Positions 60,166 through 64,000 of a DNA stretch of 64,000 bases are shown here, piece by piece. A model generated the notes under the pieces. The model worked only from the letters and a program-made list of their open reading frames with translations. It was not told where the DNA came from and did no database searches. Each line of letters starts with the position of its first letter. The first letter of the stretch is position 1. Source of the DNA: Varroa destructor (taxonomy: Eukaryota > Arthropoda > Arachnida > Mesostigmata > Varroidae); the NCBI RefSeq assembly GCF_002443255.2, contig NW_019211457.1, forward strand, positions 15,300,374-15,364,373, in the 5' to 3' direction. Made by a program: the position numbers and the translations under genes.

Positions 60166-63100
60166 TGTTCCCGCAGCGCGACGCAAACCAACATGTACGC
60201 GGTCGACAAAGTGGTTCGGATCTCCGTAAACACTTGATCTGTCCGCAGACAATCTATGGGACGTACGGGTAAAGCTGAAGGCGATTGGGCTGAAAAAAAT
60301 TGAGGGTGAACAACGTTCGTTAAAATTGTGCGACCGAATAATAGGGAATGGTCTATAAAACGCCATTGAGATGTTTGCTTGCAGCCGCGTATTCTTTTCC
60401 ATGTCTACCAATCAATATTAGGATAATACTGTGCAAAAAGTGGACTGGGCAGATTCTAAACCAAGCAAAGGCACACTTTATCTTCGTGCTGGACTGGGCC
60501 AAACGTCTGAACTACCGTCCAGCTACCAGCAGTAAAACTCAAAACATTAATTTTGATGTAGAAAATGCAGCTACTGCGCAAAGAATACTAAATACAAGGT
60601 TGTGGATACCCAAATTGAAAATGCCAGGAATCAAGTATGAGGAACGCTTTTGTTCAAAACCACTCAAGACGTCTTCGTTGCCAGGCAGCCAAGGTAATCG
60701 CCGCTTACATGAAAACGTAACCGGGGCCTTTCGTTTGTTTATATGTCCTTCTCAAATGGCATCGATTTCTGAGCTATCTGAGTAGGCTAGACAGTTGTAG
60801 AAATACGCCGGACTGGGCGGATATGCTAGCGAACCTAACAGCTTAACTACATTGTAAGAAAATACAGCAGTATCCGCATTTGCCAACAGGACAACATGAC
60901 TATACGATTATCAAGCTTCCATACCAAACTATCGAAGATACATAGAAGCGGTTGGAAAATACTTTCAGCTGCAGTTGCGACTGCAGTGGCACTTGGCCCG
61001 TCTGCTTTTAATTTTGTTTTCATTTCGCGAACTGTTCTACCGGTGAACACCTCAAGCTCAGGGACAAAAAGAATCGGAAAAGTTTGGAACAATCCATCAT
61101 GTAGCAGTTTCTGAAAGGATCCTTCCCGTCTGCTGATTTACATAAATCCGCAAAATGGAAACGGTGCACTGTGTATCACCGTGAGAACCTCTGCCATGCG
61201 GAATCGGAGATAAGACAATCTGTTGTATAAGAAAATCCTTAGAATCAGTAGACAAGCACTACTGAACAGACTGTATATCCTACTAGAACACCTCGAGATG
61301 TCCAACGCAGAAATTTACTATTAAGGCTGACTAAGTGATTAAACATTTTGACCACTAATAACTTTTACCTAAAACCACCTCTGCCGTGTCATCGATCTGC
61401 GCGTGAAAGGTGTTAATCATTGCGGTCGAAAAGAATTTTATAAATTGTAAATCATTGTCTTGGAAGAAGCGACTCTTGGTCCCGCAGCGCTGCTGAAATA
61501 AAAATTAACCTGCGCTGGAGGCGGAGTCCTCAGGCCGTATAGTTTATCGACAGGATTGTTTTTATCTAGCAACATAGAAAATACGGTAGACACTACAATA
61601 CAGATCAAACATCCTTGTAAATTCCGCAGGCATGTGAAAAAGCCGCTTACATTTGTCACTTACCAAAAAAAAAGCAAAAAGACTACGAGTAAGAAACAAA
61701 ACATCTTCTATTGGGTTTCCTCATAAGACTTAGGTAAGCATGATTGGTACATCTGGAAGCAACAGCAGGACTCCATGTTAATTACAGTTGATAACAAGGG
61801 GCTAACAGTGCGCATGCGTGAATAATAAGCGTCCCCAAACTGATGGTCCTCAGCCAAAATACAGGCCCTGTACATTATTCTGACTTCTATTAACGTGGTA
61901 AGCGAAAGCAGACATCAGTCGAAATTAAATATAATTATTAGTAACTAGAAATGAAAAGACAGCTTTGCCTACCCAGACTTGAACATCCAGATATATATGT
62001 CAAATGTCCTAAACTGCAATTGCACACGCGTTTAAATGTTACAATGACCTATTTATGTATATGCAGATCTATATCTTGGGCATCGTTCTATGTATACTAT
62101 TCGAATAATTGTGTGCCGATGTATACGTGTACTAAGGGAGAAAAATATCAAAAAAACTTTTAAAAAATACTACGTATTCCTTCAACTACCAGATACTTGA
62201 ACATACATATAGAAAGGTAAGTAAAAACGTCTTCAAGAAACCATGCCATATTGCCGGTAGAACAATCACGCTAGTATAATAATAATACGCTGGATCTTTT
62301 TATTATGGATCTTTTTACTCGTTTCTCTATATGAACTGTTCATCGCAACCAGTAAGCTACCTTGAACGGTACGATGCTCGTTCGCTAATTTATTATTAAT
62401 CCAAGCGGAGTTCTGCCGAATCTGCGTCTTGCCGCCTGTTGTCCATGCCACCACAGCGAAAGGGAATGCACCTCTCCTGGATGTTCAATGACTCAACACC
62501 AATACAGGCGGAACGATCAACCCCAATATAATCTGAACGCAAAACGATCGAAGACGTTTACCTGTTTGCTGATAGGGCGACACCCGGTCATGGCATACTG
62601 GACGTACTATTTTACTTTACTTGCATATATATATATGTATACTGACAGGTGCATAGGTACAACAATAAATGGACCAGCTGATGCGCGCAAGGGGGAGCAT
62701 TGTGAACGGGACTAAACAGAATTCCTTGTAATTTTATTGATTTACAGTCGTATAAAGTGAAGATAACGAATCGTAATAATTATAAAGGGCATGTTTTGTG
62801 TCCCCAGAAAATAATATTTCGTAACTCCCCGTCCAAATTTAGAGTATCTCTTTCCGTTATTTTCTATTCAGTTTAAAGCAATAGCCCTAAATTAGCCATA
62901 ATGCATACGGTGATTATACTTATCCAGCATATATGCAATGCAATGTTCTATATAGTTATTTACATGTGTGGAGTTGGTGATTTTTTCCGTCTTTTATAAT
63001 AAAAAAACAGTTTTCTTATTGTGAGCCTTGTAAAGAAATATTTCATCTATATTTCACAGTTTAAGATTATTTACTTAAGAGTTTATAATATATATATAGG

Positions 63101-64000
63101 TATATATATATATGTTTTTTCCGATATCTTACCCTGGATTGGCACTAGGTACCGGTGAATCCTTGCTCCATGCTGAGTTGCAACATCAAGTTCTATTCCC
63201 CTTGTGTGTTGCACCTTTTAAAGCTAGCAATCCGAGCAGCCACTTTCTCCTTCTACCTCACGACAATGAGGACGACACATAACATTAACACACCTGCTGC
63301 AGGCCTTCCGTCGCCAACTGCTTATGGCGTTTTCTTCTTTAACTCACTTTTTATCATTGTGGATCACATTGCGCACCGTGCACCTATAACAGACTATCTC
63401 ACGAGCGTATGTCTTCCAAATAACAATTATTTTTTTCACGGCATTTCACTTTCTGGTATCCGTGTCCCGTTCATTATATGCACGACATATCGAGAACAGG
63501 GGGTAGCCTTACAGTAGGCCTTCTATCTCAAACATCGACGATCAAACAGCTGTTGCTTCTGACGGCTTCTTGTCAACCAATCACTACGCAGAACCACTTT
63601 GCTGATTAAGATGTCATTGTCATTTTCATTACATGCGTATCTATTTCGCATTTTAAACGTCTCATCCTGAATTAATTAATTTGGCCGTTCCTCTTCCTGC
63701 GCCCAACTCACTCCTGATCAGTACTGATTGTTCATTTTATCGTCAACTTGTCCAAGAAGCAGTCCGTTGCATGAGAGCTGTTGAAGCTAATCGAGATAAA
63801 TCCCGTTTTCGGTCTCACCTTTATTACCGTGAAGAAAAACTAAACAGGACCACTGAACGTTAACTGTGTTAATATACAATAATTTTATATTCATAACATT
63901 GTATGTATTGGCAGACTACTACTAAACCTCATTGACTGTTTCTCTCAGCGATTAACGGCAGGCAACAGAGTAACTAGCTTACTCAGAAAAGCGTCCGGAT
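60166..64000. other. upstream of AGAP, no supported gene
   Basis: The AGAP frame stays open upstream of the chosen ATG to about 60411, probably as 5' UTR. The plus-strand ORFs of 145 codons (60348-60785), 120 codons (63155-63517) and 60 codons (63681-63863) carry no signature I know. A TA tract is at 63085-63113. Confidence 0.4.

Noticed and set aside
60348..60785. 145-codon plus-strand ORF opposite the AGAP 5' region
   Set aside because: No domain or homologue recognised; it partly overlaps the antisense of the probable AGAP 5' UTR.
63155..63517. 120-codon plus-strand ORF
   Set aside because: No recognisable motif, and composition is mixed hydrophobic as expected of random AT-rich sequence; no supporting exon borders.
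1..64000. Search for a novel multi-gene system, CRISPR array, toxin cluster or intact transposon
   Set aside because: The recognised genes are ordinary eukaryotic genes with introns. No regularly spaced repeats, transposase with terminal repeats, reverse transcriptase motifs or viral genes were seen.

Overview
This is a eukaryotic nuclear window: AT-rich, with genes split by GT-AG introns, long non-coding stretches and TA microsatellites. The gene content and protein variants point to an arthropod. Several proteins read most like chelicerate (mite or tick) versions, but that placement is an inference, not something the sequence proves.

Layout from left to right. The last two coding exons of the small GTPase ARFRP1 (+) are at 103-863. 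A multi-exon gene on the minus strand (9691 down to 3270) encodes a C2H2/SWIM zinc-finger protein of about 640 residues; I rebuilt its eleven exons by matching splice phases. The intronless NDUFB11 gene (-) is at 11173-11694 and the ribosomal protein gene RpL32 (-) at 16868-17575, with a likely TOP-type leader exon near 17870-17898. A long gene-poor stretch (about 17.9-28.7 kb) holds a CpG-rich patch and a possible promoter. The adiponectin receptor (PAQR family) gene (+, seven coding exons) runs from 28970 to 36200. The region 36.2-44.6 kb has no certain gene, but holds an orphan terminal exon and one copy of a diverged repeat. The right side is occupied by AGAP/centaurin-gamma (-), from 60165 down to 44678 in thirteen recognised coding exons; its C-terminal ankyrin exon was not found. 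The last 3.8 kb has no gene I can support.

The genes are unrelated housekeeping and signalling genes and do not form a pathway. ARFRP1 (Golgi Arf-like GTPase) and AGAP (Arf GTPase-activating protein) both belong to Arf biology, but there is no evidence that their proximity matters. I found no bacterial-type operon, CRISPR array, intact transposon or viral element. The points most worth checking are a possible internal first exon for a short AGAP isoform, a hairpin beside the RpL32 3' end whose mismatches are wobble pairs only in the sense RNA, the transposase-derived look of the SWIM protein, and a diverged repeat pair linked to an orphan exon.
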